Made by a program: the position numbers and the translations under genes
Origin: Shinella sp. UYSO24
Lineage (GTDB): Bacteria; Pseudomonadota; Alphaproteobacteria; Rhizobiales; Rhizobiaceae
DNA length: 64,000 nucleotides
Direction of reading: 5' to 3'
NCBI GenBank assembly: GCA_902167985.1
Contig: CABHNZ010000013.1
Span: 62,001 to 126,000, forward strand
Shown: piece after piece, positions 10,089 through 22,054 of the stretch
Numbering within the stretch: the first letter of the stretch is position 1
Layout of the letters: every line of letters starts with the position of its first letter
The notes under the pieces: model-generated
Database searches by the model: none
What the model was told of the DNA's origin: nothing
What the model saw: the letters and a program-made list of their open reading frames with translations, nothing else

Positions 10089-11441
10089 TATTCTGGTCGT
10101 GGATGACGAGGCGGATATTCGCGATATCGTCTCCGGCATTCTCTCCGATGAAGGCCACGAGACCCGCACCGCTCACGACAGCGACAGTGCACTGGCGGCC
10201 ATCTCCGATCGCGTGCCGCGGCTCGTCTTCCTCGATATCTGGATGCAGGGCTCAAAGCTCGACGGTCTGGCGCTGCTCGACGAGATCAAGAGCCGCCATC
10301 CGGAACTGCCCGTCGTGATGATCTCCGGCCATGGCAATATCGAGACTGCCGTCTCGGCCATCAAGCGTGGTGCTTTCGACTTCATCGAAAAGCCGTTCAA
10401 GGCCGACCGGCTGATCCTGATCGCCGAGCGGGCGCTGGAAAATTCCAAGCTCAAGCGCGAGCTGACGGAACTGAAGAAGCGCACCGGCGATGCCGCCGAA
10501 CTGGTCGGCACTTCGGTTGCCGTCTCGCAGCTGCGCCAGACGATCGAGAAGGTTTCGCCGACCAACAGCCGCATCATGATCCTCGGCCCCTCCGGTTCCG
10601 GCAAGGAACTCGTGGCCCGCATGATCCACAAGAAGTCGTCGCGCGCGACCGGCCCCTTCGTGGCGCTCAATGCCGCAACGATCACGCCGGAGCGCATGGA
10701 AATCGCGCTCTTCGGCACCGAGGGGCTTCCCGGTCAGCCGCGCAAGATCGGCGCCTTGGAAGAGGCCCATCGCGGCATCCTCTACCTCGACGAAATCGGC
10801 GAAATGCCGCGCGAGACGCAGAACAAGATCCTGCGCGTCCTCGTCGATCAGCAGTTCGAGCGCGTTGGCGGCTCCAAGCGGGTGAAGGTCGATGTCCGGA
10901 TCATTTCCTCGACTGCCTATAATCTCGAAAGCCTGATTGCCGAAGCGCCTTCCGCGAGGATCTCTACCATCGCCTCGCCGTCGTGCCGGTCAAGGTGCCG
11001 GCGCTGGCCGAGCGCCGCGAGGACATTCCTTTCCTCGTCGATATGTTCATGCGCCAGGTCTCCGAACAGGCCGGTATCCGCTCGCGCAAGATCGGTGACG
11101 ACGCGATGGCGGTGCTCCAGGCACATGACTGGCCGGGCAATATCCGCCAGCTGCGCAACAATATCGAGCGCCTGATGATTCTCGCCCGTACCGATGGTCC
11201 CGATACCGGTATCACCGCCGACATGCTGCCGACCGACCTCGGCGACATGCTGCCCAAGGTCTCCTCCAAGGGGGATGTTCACATCATGACGCTCCCGCTG
11301 CGCGAGGCTCGCGAAATGTTCGAACGCGATTATCTGGTGGCGCAGATCAACCGTTTCGGCGGCAATATTTCCCGCACCGCGGAATTTGTCGGCATGGAAC
11401 GTTCCGCGCTGCATCGTAAACTGAAGTCGCTCGGCGTCTGA
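10078..11441 (+). CDS. ntrX: Response regulator NtrX, frameshifted
   Basis: A 454-residue (restored) response regulator with receiver domain (ILVVDDEADIRDIV, phospho-aspartate in LVFLDIWM), AAA+ domain (GPSGSGKEL, GILYLDEIGEMP) and a Fis-type helix-turn-helix at the end (NISRTAEFVGMERSALHRKL). Where sigma-54 activators carry GAFTGA, this protein has ALFGTEGLPGQPRKIGALEE, so it should not activate sigma-54; alphaproteobacterial NtrX is known for this. The frame breaks at about 10944, where GAAGCGCC should read GAAGGCGCC to give LIAEGAFREDLYHRLAVVPV. It is translated in overlap with ntrY and is linked to nitrogen, redox and envelope control in relatives. Confidence 0.95.
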
Positions 11442-11749
11442 CGCCGGGCGGGAATGTCCGGTCCTCCACTGCGGAGGGTTCGGGCAGTCACGCTGACGCT
11501 TTCCGGCGGCGGAAAAGGGGCCTTGTTTATCCACAGGTTTCTGTTCTAAACCGGCACGCCGAGGAGCCTTTTACCCCCTGTAAACCATGGGTCCGCGAGG
11601 CTTCCGGTTTTTTCGCGATTGCGGAAAACACAGTGATTTGCTAACCAGACGGATGGGGGACGGCAAGCACGATGGCGTGCACCGGAAATCTCTTCCGAAA
11701 TTAAACATGTTTCCGACTGACGGTCGGCAAGAAAGAAAGAAGCGGCGCC
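11442..11749. other. Intergenic region ntrX-hfq
   Basis: These 308 bases contain no frame I can support and no recognisable RNA gene. The stretch TTGTTTATCCACAGG near 11524 is AT-richer, and the hfq promoter should lie between there and 11740. A good Shine-Dalgarno sequence (AAGAAAGAAG) stands just before hfq. Confidence 0.5.
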
Positions 11750-11992
11750 ATGGCGGAACGTTCTCAGAACCTTCAGGATCTTTTCCTCAATACCGTACGC
11801 AAGCAGAAGATCTCCCTGACGATCTTTCTGATCAACGGCGTTAAACTGACGGGTGTTGTCACGTCTTTTGACAACTTCTGCGTTTTGCTTCGTCGTGACG
11901 GACACTCGCAACTCGTGTATAAGCACGCGATCTCGACCATCATGCCCGGCCAGCCGCTGCAGATGTTCGAAACCGAAGAAAACGCTGCTTAA
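11750..11992 (+). CDS. hfq: RNA chaperone Hfq
   Basis: An 80-residue Sm-like protein that forms a hexameric ring and pairs small RNAs with their mRNA targets. It shows the Sm1 region (QDLFLNTVRKQKISLTIFLINGVKLTGVVTSFDNF) and the Sm2 motif YKHAISTIMP, with the distal and proximal RNA-binding residues of the family (Q near position 8, KH in YKHA). The acidic-alanine tail is short, as in other rhizobia. Its neighbours, ntrX upstream and hflX downstream, are the standard context (hfq is the old nrfA of Azorhizobium). Confidence 0.98.
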   Translation: MAERSQNLQDLFLNTVRKQKISLTIFLINGVKLTGVVTSFDNFCVLLRRDGHSQLVYKHAISTIMPGQPLQMFETEENAA

Positions 11993-12034
11993 GGACGGAT
12001 CGAAATTTCCAGCCGCGATACCTCGAATGAATCG

Positions 12035-13434
12035 TTGATCCCGGAGGCTGAAAAGCACCGGGACGACATGCGTGCGGCCGTCATCGTGCCGGTCCTGAAA
12101 CAGGCCCGCCAGCGCGGTGCCGCACGAAACGGGCAGGGCGATCAGCCCGCTGCCCAGCAGCTTCTCCAGCCAGCCCCGCAGCGCTCCAACGAGGCCCGCC
12201 TCGAAGAGGCGATGGGACTTGCCCGCGCCATCGATCTGACGATTGCCGAAGGCCTGATCGTGCCGGTCAACGAGCCGCGCCCGGCGACGCTGATGGGCAC
12301 CGGCAAGATCGAGGAGATCAAGGCGCTTCTCGACGAGAAGAATGCCGGCCTCGTCATCGTCGACCATCCGCTGACGCCGGTTCAGCAGCGCAATCTCGAA
12401 AAGGAATGGGGCGCCAAGGTCATCGACCGTACCGGCCTCATCCTCGAAATCTTTGGCCGCCGCGCCTCCACCAAGGAAGGCACGCTGCAGGTCGATCTCG
12501 CGCATCTCAATTACCAGAAGGGCCGTCTGGTCCGCTCCTGGACCCACCTTGAACGTCAGCGCGGTGGTGCGGGCTTCATGGGCGGCCCCGGCGAAACCCA
12601 GATCGAAGCCGACCGCCGCATGCTGCAGGAGCGTATCGTCAAGCTCGAGCGCGAGCTTGAGCAGGTCGTCCGCACCCGCCAGCTTCACCGCGCCAAGCGC
12701 CGCAAGGTGCCGCATCCGATCGTGGCGCTCGTCGGCTATACCAATGCCGGCAAGTCGACGCTGTTCAACCGCATCACCGGTGCGGGCGTGCTGGCCGAGG
12801 ACATGCTGTTTGCAACGCTCGACCCGACGCTGCGCCGCATGAAGCTACCGCATGGCCGCACCGTCATCATGTCCGATACGGTCGGCTTCATCTCCGACCT
12901 GCGACGCATCTGGTCGCCGCCTTCCGCGCCACACTGGAAGAGGTGCTGGAAGCCGATCTCATCCTGCATGTCCGCGACATGTCGGACCCCGACAATGCCG
13001 CCCAGTCGGCGGACGTGTTGCGCATTCTTTCCGATCTCGGCATCGACGAGAAGGAAGCCTCCGAGCGCATCATCGAGGTCTGGAACAAGATCGACAGGCT
13101 CGACCCGGAAGCCCATGACGCGCTCTTTGCCCGTGCAGAAGGCCGCGATAACATCATGGCTGTCTCGGCCATCAACGGCGAGGGTGTCGATGCCCTGCTC
13201 GAAGAAGTCTCCAAGCGCCTCTCCGGCGTGCTGACCGAAGCGGAGATCACCATTCCGGCGGAAAAGCTTGCGCTCGTCTCGTGGATCTATGGCAATGCCA
13301 TCGTCGATGAGCGGGAAGACAATGAGGATGGCTCCGTGACATTCGTCGTGCGGCTCACCGAACGGCAGGCCAACGAGCTGGAACGCAAGCTCGGCACGAC
13401 ACAGAAGCCGGAAAAGGAAGACTGGGAGCGGTAA
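12035..13434 (+). CDS. hflX: GTPase HflX, frameshifted
   Basis: A ribosome-associated GTPase of about 466 residues (restored) that splits stalled ribosomes in bacteria. It has an N-terminal HflX domain (VNEPRPATLMGTGKIEEIK), the glycine-rich linker GGAGFMGGPGETQIEADRR, G1 GYTNAGKSTLFNRITG, G3 DTVGFISDLP and G4 WNKIDRL. The frame breaks at about 12902: CTGCGACGC should read CTGCCGACGC to give SDLPTHLVAAFRATLEEV. The start is unsettled. TTG 12035 opens the frame and ATG 12068 is the first ATG; homologous sequence appears to begin before 12068. It lies 42 bases after hfq. Confidence 0.93.
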
Positions 13435-13570
13435 GCCGGGCGTGATGCCCGTGTCGCCTCAGATCGCCGGCTGAAGACGGGATGACGCCCGCGAAGGCGT
13501 GAAGTCGCCCTGCAACCAAATCTCGTCCCGCGCATTGTGGCACCACCTCTTGCGCCGGACACTTCGCCCA

Positions 13571-14904
13571 ATGGCTCTTTCCGATACGTCGCCGTCTACC
13601 GCCACCTCTATGGGCAAGCGTCCGCCGAGGATCGTTTCAGACAGGTCGCTTGCCGCTCTTGCGGTGCTCAATTTCTTCCTCGCCGATGCCCGTGACGGGC
13701 TGGGCCCTTTCCTCGATGCATTTCTGGCTACGCGTGGCTGGTCATCCTTCGAACTAGGCCTGATGGCAACCGTCGGCGGGCTGATCGGGCTGGCCGCAAC
13801 GCCGCTCTGCGGTGCGCTGGTGGATGGGACATCCTGGAAACGGGCTCTGATCGCCGGGCCTGTTCTTCTCGTCACCGTCGCGGCACTGATCACGCTCGTC
13901 TCGCCCGAGCCGGTCATCGTCTGGGCAGGCCAGATCGGCACGGCCGTCGTCGGCGCCGTCATCGGCCCGGCGCTTGCGGGCCTGACGCTTGGCCTTGTCG
14001 GTGAAAGGCTCTTCTCACAGCAGATCGCCCGCAACGAGTTCTGGAATCACGGCGGCAATTTCGCGTCCCTGTTTGCGGTTTTCGTTGCTGTCTCGCTTTT
14101 CGGGCAGGCAGGCATGGTCTGGCTGATGATCGTGACCGCCCTCGGTGCATTGGCAGCCATCGCGATGATCGATCCGGCACGCATAGACCACCGGATCGCC
14201 CGAGGATTGGACGCTTCAAATGACGGCATGCGGGAAGGTCAGGGTAGCCCTGAGGCTGAACGCCACAGTCCGGCTCCGGCCAACGTCGAAGCGGCATCGC
14301 CCGCCGAACGACCGTCCGGCCTTGATGTTCTCCTCAAAGCCGCGGCCTCGTTCTCCTCGCCGTCATTCTCCTGATCTTCCACTTCGGCAATGCGCCGATG
14401 AGCCGCTTGATCGCCCAGCAATTTTCCATCGAGCTCGGCACGCCCTTCCGCACCACGGCGATCATCACCGGCATCTCGCAACTATCCATGGTTGCCGTCG
14501 CCATTGCAGCCCCCTTCTTCATCCGCCGTTTCGGCCTGGGTGCAACGCTTGCCATCGGTCTTGCGGCCTTGCCCATACGCGGGCTGATCGCCGGCACTTT
14601 CGACGGGTTCTGGATGGTCGTGCCGGTACAGATGCTGGATGGTGTCGGCGCAGGCCTGCTCGGGATCGTCACGCCCGTTGCGGTGGAACGGATCCTCAAA
14701 GGTTCCGGCCGCTTCAACATCGGCTTTGCCAGCGTCATGACGGTGCAGGGGATCGGTGCCTCGCTCAGCAATGTCGTCGCCGGGTGGCTGGTCGACAAGG
14801 GCGGCTATCCGCTGTCGCATATGATCGGTGGCGGCGTGGCACTGCTGGCCTTCGGGGTGTTCGCAGTCTACCGGCGGGAGATTGCGCCGAAGCAGGAGCA
14901 GTGA
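13571..14904 (+). CDS. Major facilitator superfamily transporter, frameshifted
   Basis: A 12-helix inner-membrane transporter of about 444 residues when joined. The first half (ADARDGLGPFLDAFLATRGW, then alternating hydrophobic helices up to SLFGQAGMVWLMIVTALGAL) and second half (VILLIFHFGNAPMSRLIAQQ to GGGVALLAFGVFAVYRREIA) lie in different frames. GCCGCGGCC at about 14341 should read GCCCGCGGCC, giving LKARGLVLLAVILL. The central loop is hydrophilic (residues about 215-255). The ADARDG...FL motif at the first helix resembles MFS proteins found next to metal or stress genes, but the substrate cannot be told. ATG 13571 is chosen; the earlier in-frame ATG at 13499 adds a basic, unlikely leader. 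Confidence 0.82.
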
Positions 14905-15264
14905 GGGCACGGCAGTGACGATCGGTCCAGTCGATCATCGGGGCCATAGCGAAGAGAGAACGGTGCCGCCGTCACAGGGCTTAAGCCCCTGATTAAACAG
15001 ACTGGTCACTCATTAAAGGTCTGATCGGCCTTCGCAGCAGGATTTTGGCTTTCAGGACTGTCCAATAAGCTATTGGACGGCCGAAGCGTCGCTACCCCGC
15101 CTTTCGCTTGCCCTCAAGGCATTCGTCACGGCAATCGGCAAACCGGGTCGGTTGGTCGGGCCTAAGGCCCGATCGTTCCCCGCCGGGCCCTTCGCTTTGG
15201 CTCAGGGCGTTCGATGCTCAAAACGCTCCACTGGAGCGTTTTGCCGGCCATAGGCCGTCGCATC
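14905..15264. repeat. Intergenic block with three perfect dyads
   Basis: No gene is visible in these 360 bases. They contain three perfect inverted repeats: GTCCAATA/TATTGGAC with 3-base loop (15060-15078), TCGGGCC/GGCCCGA around TAA (15156-15172) and CAAAACGCTCC/GGAGCGTTTTG around ACT (15219-15243). The clustering resembles the small palindromic intergenic elements of rhizobia, but family membership was not tested. Confidence 0.5.
15219..15243 (-). terminator. Hairpin behind fpr, probable terminator
   Basis: A perfect 11-base-pair stem with three-base loop lies 22 bases beyond the fpr stop codon. In the leftward direction the distal arm ends GCGTTTTG, so only a four-T run is present. It is a plausible but not textbook terminator. 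Confidence 0.5.
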
Positions 15265-16098
15265 TCACCCCACGAATGCGCGTTCGATGACGAATTCGCT
15301 CGGCTTGTTGTTGGCGCCTTCGCTGAGGCCGGCCTTCTCCAGAAGATCCTTGGTGTCCTTCAACATGGCCGAAGAGCCGCAGATCATGCCGCGGTCGACG
15401 GCAGGGTCGAGTGCGGGTACGCCGAGATCGGTAAACAGCTTGCCGTTCTCGATCAGGTCCGTGATGCGGCCCGTAAAAGGATAATCCTCGCGGGTTGCGG
15501 TCGAATAGAGCTTCAGCTTCTCGCCGGCCAGTTCCGACAGGAACTCGTGATTGCGGATTTCTTCGACGAGATCGATACCGTATTTGAGTTCCGCCACATC
15601 GCGGCAGGTATGGGTGAGGATGACTTCCTCGAATTTCTCATAGGTCTCCGGATCGCGGATCAGGCTGGCAAAGGGCGCAATGCCGGTGCCCGTCGAGAAC
15701 ATGTAGAGACGCTTGCCGGGGGTCAGCGCATCAAGCACCAGCGTGCCCGTCGGCTTCTTGCGCATCAGGACCGTATCGCCCGGCTTGATCGCCTGCAGAT
15801 GCGAGGTGAGCGGACCGTCCGGCACCTTGATCGAGAAGAACTCCAGTTCCTCGTCCCAGGCGGGGCTTGCAATCGAATAGGCGCGGTAGACCGGCTTTTC
15901 ACCGACCATCAGGCCGATCATTGCGAACTCGCCGGAGCGGAAGCGGAAACCTGCCGGCCGCGTCATGCGGAAGCGGAACAGCCGATCGGTATAATGCTCC
16001 ACGGACAACACGGTCTCGGCATAGACGCCATCCGGGATCTTTGCGGCAAATTCCTGCGGTGTGGTGGGAGCGTTCATCGTAAAGGTCTCGTCCGTCAT
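15265..16098 (-). CDS. fpr: Ferredoxin-NADP+ reductase
   Basis: A 277-residue FAD enzyme that exchanges electrons between NADPH and ferredoxin or flavodoxin. The FAD-binding motif RFRSGEFAMIGLM and YRAYSIASP, the NADP motif STGTGIAPFASLIRDPET, THTCRDVAELKYG and CGSSAMLKDTK are all visible, and the C-terminal FVIERAFVG is typical of the bacterial short-tail class. Two ATGs are possible: 16098 (MTDETF) and 16077 (MNAPTTP). Neither has a strong ribosome site; the longer is given. The sulfite reductase gene nearby on the same strand uses such electrons through ferredoxin, so a role in sulfite reduction is likely but is an inference; Fpr also serves oxidative stress defence. Confidence 0.95.
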   Translation of the reverse strand: MTDETFTMNAPTTPQEFAAKIPDGVYAETVLSVEHYTDRLFRFRMTRPAGFRFRSGEFAMIGLMVGEKPVYRAYSIASPAWDEELEFFSIKVPDGPLTSHLQAIKPGDTVLMRKKPTGTLVLDALTPGKRLYMFSTGTGIAPFASLIRDPETYEKFEEVILTHTCRDVAELKYGIDLVEEIRNHEFLSELAGEKLKLYSTATREDYPFTGRITDLIENGKLFTDLGVPALDPAVDRGMICGSSAMLKDTKDLLEKAGLSEGANNKPSEFVIERAFVG

Positions 16099-16218
16099 CT
16101 CGTCTTCGCAACAGCGAAATATACTATCATGTCGCGTTTTTGAAGGCATTCGCGCATGTTTCTCGCAAATGCCCTCAAAAATATGTCTCGATCAGTCATG
16201 TTTTATGCGCGGGACCGC

Positions 16219-16739
16219 TCAGGCCGCCGCGTTGCGACGCCGCCAGCTATAGCCAGGACCAGCCTCTGCGCTGCGCGCCGCCGGCTGATAATAGACGTCG
16301 ATGCCCGGCAGACGGTTGGCCGCCAGCCGCTCGATGGCCGTCGCATTGGTCACGGCAAAGCTGTCGATACCGCAGCGGAGCATTAGCGGCACCTGGTCGA
16401 TCAGCACGTCGCCGACCGCACGGATCTCGTTGCGATAGCCGAGCCGTTCGCGAAGCAGCGTCGCGTGGCTGAAGGCCCGGCCGTCGTTGAAGGCCGGAAA
16501 GGCGACCGCAACGAGCTCTATCCGGTAGAGATAGGGTTCTAGCGCCGTCACGTCGTCGGCCGGCTTTATCAGCACGCCGAGACCAACATCATTGCTGGCT
16601 TCGGCCGCTGCGATGAAATCGGCAAGCGGCAATAGCACCTTCTGCTCTTCCGTCGCCTTCACCTCATCGGTCTCGATGACCCATCGATCATTCTCGATGA
16701 AGCCGGTCTCGCGCCAGATCTTTGCTACAACCGTCGTCA

Positions 16740-16740
<1 letters not shown>
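16219..16740 (-). CDS. DUF934 protein of the sulfite reduction cluster
   Basis: A 173-residue soluble protein of family DUF934, found almost always beside cysI or cysH and often labelled oxidoreductase without proof. Seen: WRETGFIENDRWVI at the start, GVLIKPADDVTALEPYL, and the conserved core FNDGRAFSHATLLRERLGYRNEIRAVGDVLIDQVPLMLRCGIDSF. No cofactor motif is visible. ATG 16740 overlaps the cysI stop as TGATG, so it is translationally coupled to it. An accessory role for sulfite reductase is inferred from this context only. Confidence 0.88.
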
Positions 16741-18412
<1,672 letters not shown>

Positions 18413-18469
18413 GATATTTCCGGATGTCTTGTCAGCGGCAGTCTAGTGGCGGCGTCGGTCTTGGGAGGA

Positions 18470-18784
18470 TCAGACGGCGATGAATGTCTTGTCGGCGGCG
18501 CGGTAGCCGATGGCATATTCCATTGTCGGCCCCTGGGCGCGGATCCGTTCGCGAAGCCGCGTCGGCCAGAGCGTGCCGTTGGTCTCTTCCACATCGATGA
18601 GGTTGACGTCGACGACGAGGTTCTCGGCAAAGCCTCGCTTGCCGATCGCTTCCAGCGAGGCAATCGCCTCGGCGTGGCGGGCGACGAGCGCGTCCTGCAG
18701 ATTTTCCACCCAATGTCCGGTCGCATCAAGCCAGACGGCGATGCCATCGGTCAGACGGTTTGCGGTCAGAACCTTGTCGGTCAT
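18470..18784 (-). CDS. DUF2849 protein
   Basis: A 104-residue soluble protein of family DUF2849, encoded between cysG and cysI. The sequence begins MTDKVLTANRLTDGIAVWLD, has a negatively charged helical centre (DALVARHAEAIASLEAIGK) and ends YAIGYRAADKTFIAV. Its ATG overlaps the cysG stop as TAATG, and cysI follows 57 bases later. No enzymatic motif is visible. Relatives occur almost only in alphaproteobacterial sulfite reduction operons, so a helper role in sulfite reductase function or siroheme delivery is a guess from context. Confidence 0.88.
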   Translation of the reverse strand: MTDKVLTANRLTDGIAVWLDATGHWVENLQDALVARHAEAIASLEAIGKRGFAENLVVDVNLIDVEETNGTLWPTRLRERIRAQGPTMEYAIGYRAADKTFIAV

Positions 18785-20272
18785 TATTCCACTCCTGCGG
18801 TTTCACGCACCGGGGTGCCGGCATGGAAGGCCGACAGCGGTTCGGATTTATCGAAATTGGCACCGGCAACAGCCTCGCCGATGATCACCATGACCGGGCC
18901 GTCGAGATCATCGCGCGCCTGAAGATCCGGCAGTTCTTTCAGAATGCCATGGAAGAGCTTGCGGTCGGCGCGGCTGGCATTCTCGATCACGGCAACCGTC
19001 GTATCGGCGGCAAGGCCGGCGCCCATCAGCCGTTCGGCAACGGAAGCCGCAACCGTGCGGCCCATATAGACGGCGATCGTGGCGCCGGAGACGGCAAGAC
19101 TTGCCCAATCCGGCAGAACCTTGCCGGTCAGATCATGGCCGGTCGTGAAGATCAGCGACGAGGCAACGCCGCGCAGTGTCAGCGGCAGATCGAAATCGGC
19201 GGCCGCTGCGAAGGCCGAGGTGATGCCGGGCACGACTTCATAGGCGATACCCGCCTCGCGCAATGCCGCCATCTCTTCGCCGGCGCGGCCGTAGACGAGC
19301 GGATCACCGCTTTTCAGCCGGACGACACGCTTGCCCTGACGGCCAAGCTCCACCAGCAGCCGGTTGATCTCGTCCTGGCTCTTGGAGTGACAGTTCTTGC
19401 GCTTGCCCACCGAAAGGCGCTCCGCATCACGGCGGCCCATATCGACGATCGCCTGCGGCACCAGCGCGTCATAGACGATCGCATCGGCTTCCATCAGAAC
19501 GCGCTGGGCGCGCAGCGTCAAAAGGTCTTCGGCGCCCGGACCGGCGCGACGAGCCAGATCTTGCCCTCGGCCTTTCCTGAGGTGGAGAGTAGGACATTGG
19601 CCGCGCGCCGCGCAGCCGCAACGTCATGCGCGTCCACCGCACTTGCGACGTCACCCGAAAAGAAGCGCCGCCAGAAGATACGGCGCGACACGCCACGCGG
19701 CACCAGCCGGTCGACGGCTTCGCGATAATCCGCCGCAAGCGCTGCGAGCCTGCCGAGCGAGGGCGACAGCATCTGGTCGATCCTTGCGCGGATCATCTGC
19801 GCCAGAACCGGACCCGCACCTTCCGTACCGATGGCGATCGCCACCGCGCGCGGTTGACCAGCGCCGGCGTCAGGAAATCGCAATGTTCCGGCTGGTCCAC
19901 CGCATTGGCGGGGACCTTCAGTGCGCGCGACAAAGCGACGATGCGCTGATCATCCTGCGGGTTGCCTGTCGCGGCAAAGGTCAGCACGGCCTGCTTCAGC
20001 ACAGCCAGAACCATCATGTCGGAAGAGAGGTCGATGTTGACCGGTTCGATGCCGCGGGCGGCAAGCCATTCCGCATAATCCTGCTCGGGCGCATCGGTCA
20101 CAGCGACAATGTCGGCCTCTGTATTGGCCAGCAGGCGCGCCTTGGCAAAAGCCTCGTCACCATTGCCGCAGATAACCACGCGCCGACCGCTGACACGGAA
20201 AAAGGCCGGGAAGACGGACAGTCTTTCCGGGCCACGCTCTTTTGCCGGAGCATGTTCTGCACTGCTGGACAT
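18784..20272 (-). CDS. cysG: Siroheme synthase CysG, two frameshifts
   Basis: A multifunctional enzyme making siroheme from uroporphyrinogen III. The N-terminal part is the dehydrogenase/ferrochelatase domain (FPAFFRVSGRRVVICGNGDEA, with the NAD-binding fold, and CDFLTPALVNRAP). The C-terminal part is the SAM-dependent methyltransferase (VGAGPGAEDLLTLRA, RLKSGDPLVYGRAGEE, VVPGITSAFAAAA, IFTTGHDL, VYMGRT). Two single-base losses split it: about 19846 (GGCG to GCG on the + strand) and about 19546 (GCCG to GCG). Restored length is 496 residues. The start ATG 20272 is preceded by AAGGG at good spacing; the ATG at 20290 lacks one. It feeds siroheme to CysI downstream. Confidence 0.93.
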
Positions 20273-20533
20273 CGGGATACCCTTGCTCATGGTGAGTGCA
20301 GTATCGGTGATTGCCACCCGCAATTGAAGGAATGGAAGTGCGAAGAGCCTGCGTCGCCGGATATTTCTGTTCCGACCCGCCCGCCTTTCGGAGCAAAACC
20401 CACCGCGGAAACGCTTTTCCGCGCTTTCCCCAGCTTTCACCGTCAGCAAGGGCGGCGATCAGCCTTTTCGCTTCCGGCCATCGCCGCAACGCCCTAGACT
20501 TAGCGAAAATATCCCTTTGACGGACGCACGCCC

Positions 20534-21142
20534 ATGACCAACGCCACCATATCAGCATCCGGCAGAACGCTTGCACAGCGTCTCCTTGACGTGATCGAAC
20601 ACGACATCCTGCCGCTCACAGAACAGGGCGTCGCTGCCGGCAACAAGGTCTTCGGCGCCGCGATCCTGAAGAAATCCGACCTGTCGCTGGTCATTGCCGA
20701 AACCAATAACGAGCTGGAAAATCCGCTCTGGCACGGTGAGGTCCATACCTTGAAGCGCTTTTATGAAAAAGCTTCAGGATATTCCACCAAGGATCTGATT
20801 TTCCTGTCAACTCATGAACCTTGCACCATGTGCATGTCGGCGCTCACCTGGGCCGGTTTCGACAATTTCTATTCCTTTTTCAGCCATGAGGATTCGCGCG
20901 ATGCCTTCGCCATTCCGCATGACCTGAAGATCCTGAAGGAAGTCTTCGGCCTGGAGCCCGGCGGCTACCGGCGCCAGAATGCCTTCTGGAATTCCTATTT
21001 CATTACCGACCTGGTGGAGACCGAGGACGATCCGCTTCGCCTTGCCCTGCGAGACCAGACGGCACGGATCAAGGCCACCTACCAGCGTCTGTCGGACAGC
21101 TACCAGTCCGGCAAGGACGAAAACGCCATTCCGCTCAACTGA
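20534..21142 (+). CDS. Zinc-dependent nucleoside/cytidine deaminase-like protein
   Basis: A 202-residue cytosolic protein of the cytidine deaminase superfamily. The zinc site is complete: HGE in ENPLWHGEVHTLKRFYEKA provides the histidine and catalytic glutamate, and HEPCTMCMSALTWAGF provides the two cysteines. After this the sequence (FYSFFSHEDSRDAFAIPHDLKILKEVF) does not match TadA, whose tRNA contacts differ. A free nucleoside, base or small-molecule amine substrate is therefore more likely than tRNA. It is transcribed divergently from cysG, 261 bases away, and is followed by mazG after 66 bases. The true substrate is unknown. Confidence 0.85.
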   Translation: MTNATISASGRTLAQRLLDVIEHDILPLTEQGVAAGNKVFGAAILKKSDLSLVIAETNNELENPLWHGEVHTLKRFYEKASGYSTKDLIFLSTHEPCTMCMSALTWAGFDNFYSFFSHEDSRDAFAIPHDLKILKEVFGLEPGGYRRQNAFWNSYFITDLVETEDDPLRLALRDQTARIKATYQRLSDSYQSGKDENAIPLN

Positions 21143-21208
21143 TCCCGACTGAGCGCACCAGATCCCGCATCAAACGAGGGCCGGCCGCGATGCGCCGGCG
21201 GACATGTC

Positions 21209-22054
21209 ATGAAAGCTTCGAAGGATATTTCCCGCCTGATCGAAATCATGGAGGCGCTGCGCACGCCGGTCACGGGCTGCCCCTGGGATCTTGAGCAGAC
21301 ATTCGAGACGATCAAGCCCTACACGATCGAGGAAGCCTATGAAGTGGCCGATGCGATCGAGCGGCAGGACATGGATGATCTCTGCGAGGAACTCGGCGAT
21401 CTGCTGCTGCAGGTCGTCTTCCACGCGCGGATCGCCGAAGAGGCGGGCGAATTTGCCTTTGGCGACGTGGTCGAGGCCGTCACCCGCAAAATGATCCGCC
21501 GGCATCCGCATGTCTTCCCGCCGGTGGGGGCGCCCTCTGGCGCTGATACGCCGGATCGTGTGAAGGCACAGTGGGATGCGATCAAGCAGGAGGAGAAGCG
21601 CGAGCGGGCCGAAAGACGCGCCCGCCGCGGCATCACCGAGGATGCCAAGACCGGCTATCTCGGCGCCGTCGATCGCGCGCTGCCGGCGCTCACCGAGGCG
21701 CTGAAACTGCAGGAGCGCGCCGCCAAGGTGGGCTTCGACTGGTCGGAGGCGGCGGCCATCCTCGACAAGGTCGAGGAGGAAATCGGCGAATTGCGCGAGG
21801 CGCTGGCGGAAGGCAGGCCGGAAAAGGTGGCTGACGAACTCGGCGACCTGATCTTCGCACTCGTCAATATCGGCCGCCATGTGGGCGCCGAACCGGAAAT
21901 GGCGCTGCGCGGAACGAATACCAAATTTCGTCGCCGTTTCCGCCATATAGAGGTGGAAGTTAAGAAATCAGGAGAGGAACTTCAAGCAGTTTCTCTGGAT
22001 CGTATGGAGGCGCTCTGGCAGGCTGCCAAGGCGATCGAACGCCAGATCGATTGA
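21209..22054 (+). CDS. mazG: Nucleoside triphosphate pyrophosphohydrolase MazG
   Basis: A 281-residue house-cleaning enzyme that hydrolyses NTPs and dNTPs, including damaged ones, to monophosphates. It shows the two tandem MazG domains: the first with RTPVTGCPWDLEQTFETIKPY, EEAYEVADAIE and EELGDLLLQVVFHARIA (the E-E-x-x-D/E-x-x-D metal set), the second with GFDWSEAAAILDKVEEEIGELREAL and DELGDLIFALVNIGRHV. The length is normal for the alphaproteobacterial form. In related genomes mazG directly follows hflX; here an inserted block from MFS to the deaminase separates them. Confidence 0.96.
   Translation: MKASKDISRLIEIMEALRTPVTGCPWDLEQTFETIKPYTIEEAYEVADAIERQDMDDLCEELGDLLLQVVFHARIAEEAGEFAFGDVVEAVTRKMIRRHPHVFPPVGAPSGADTPDRVKAQWDAIKQEEKRERAERRARRGITEDAKTGYLGAVDRALPALTEALKLQERAAKVGFDWSEAAAILDKVEEEIGELREALAEGRPEKVADELGDLIFALVNIGRHVGAEPEMALRGTNTKFRRRFRHIEVEVKKSGEELQAVSLDRMEALWQAAKAIERQID

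Noticed and set aside
8800..11000. Programmed frameshifting as the reason for split ntrY and ntrX
   Set aside because: The sites have no slippery heptamer or stimulating structure, and many unrelated genes in the window show the same type of one-base loss.
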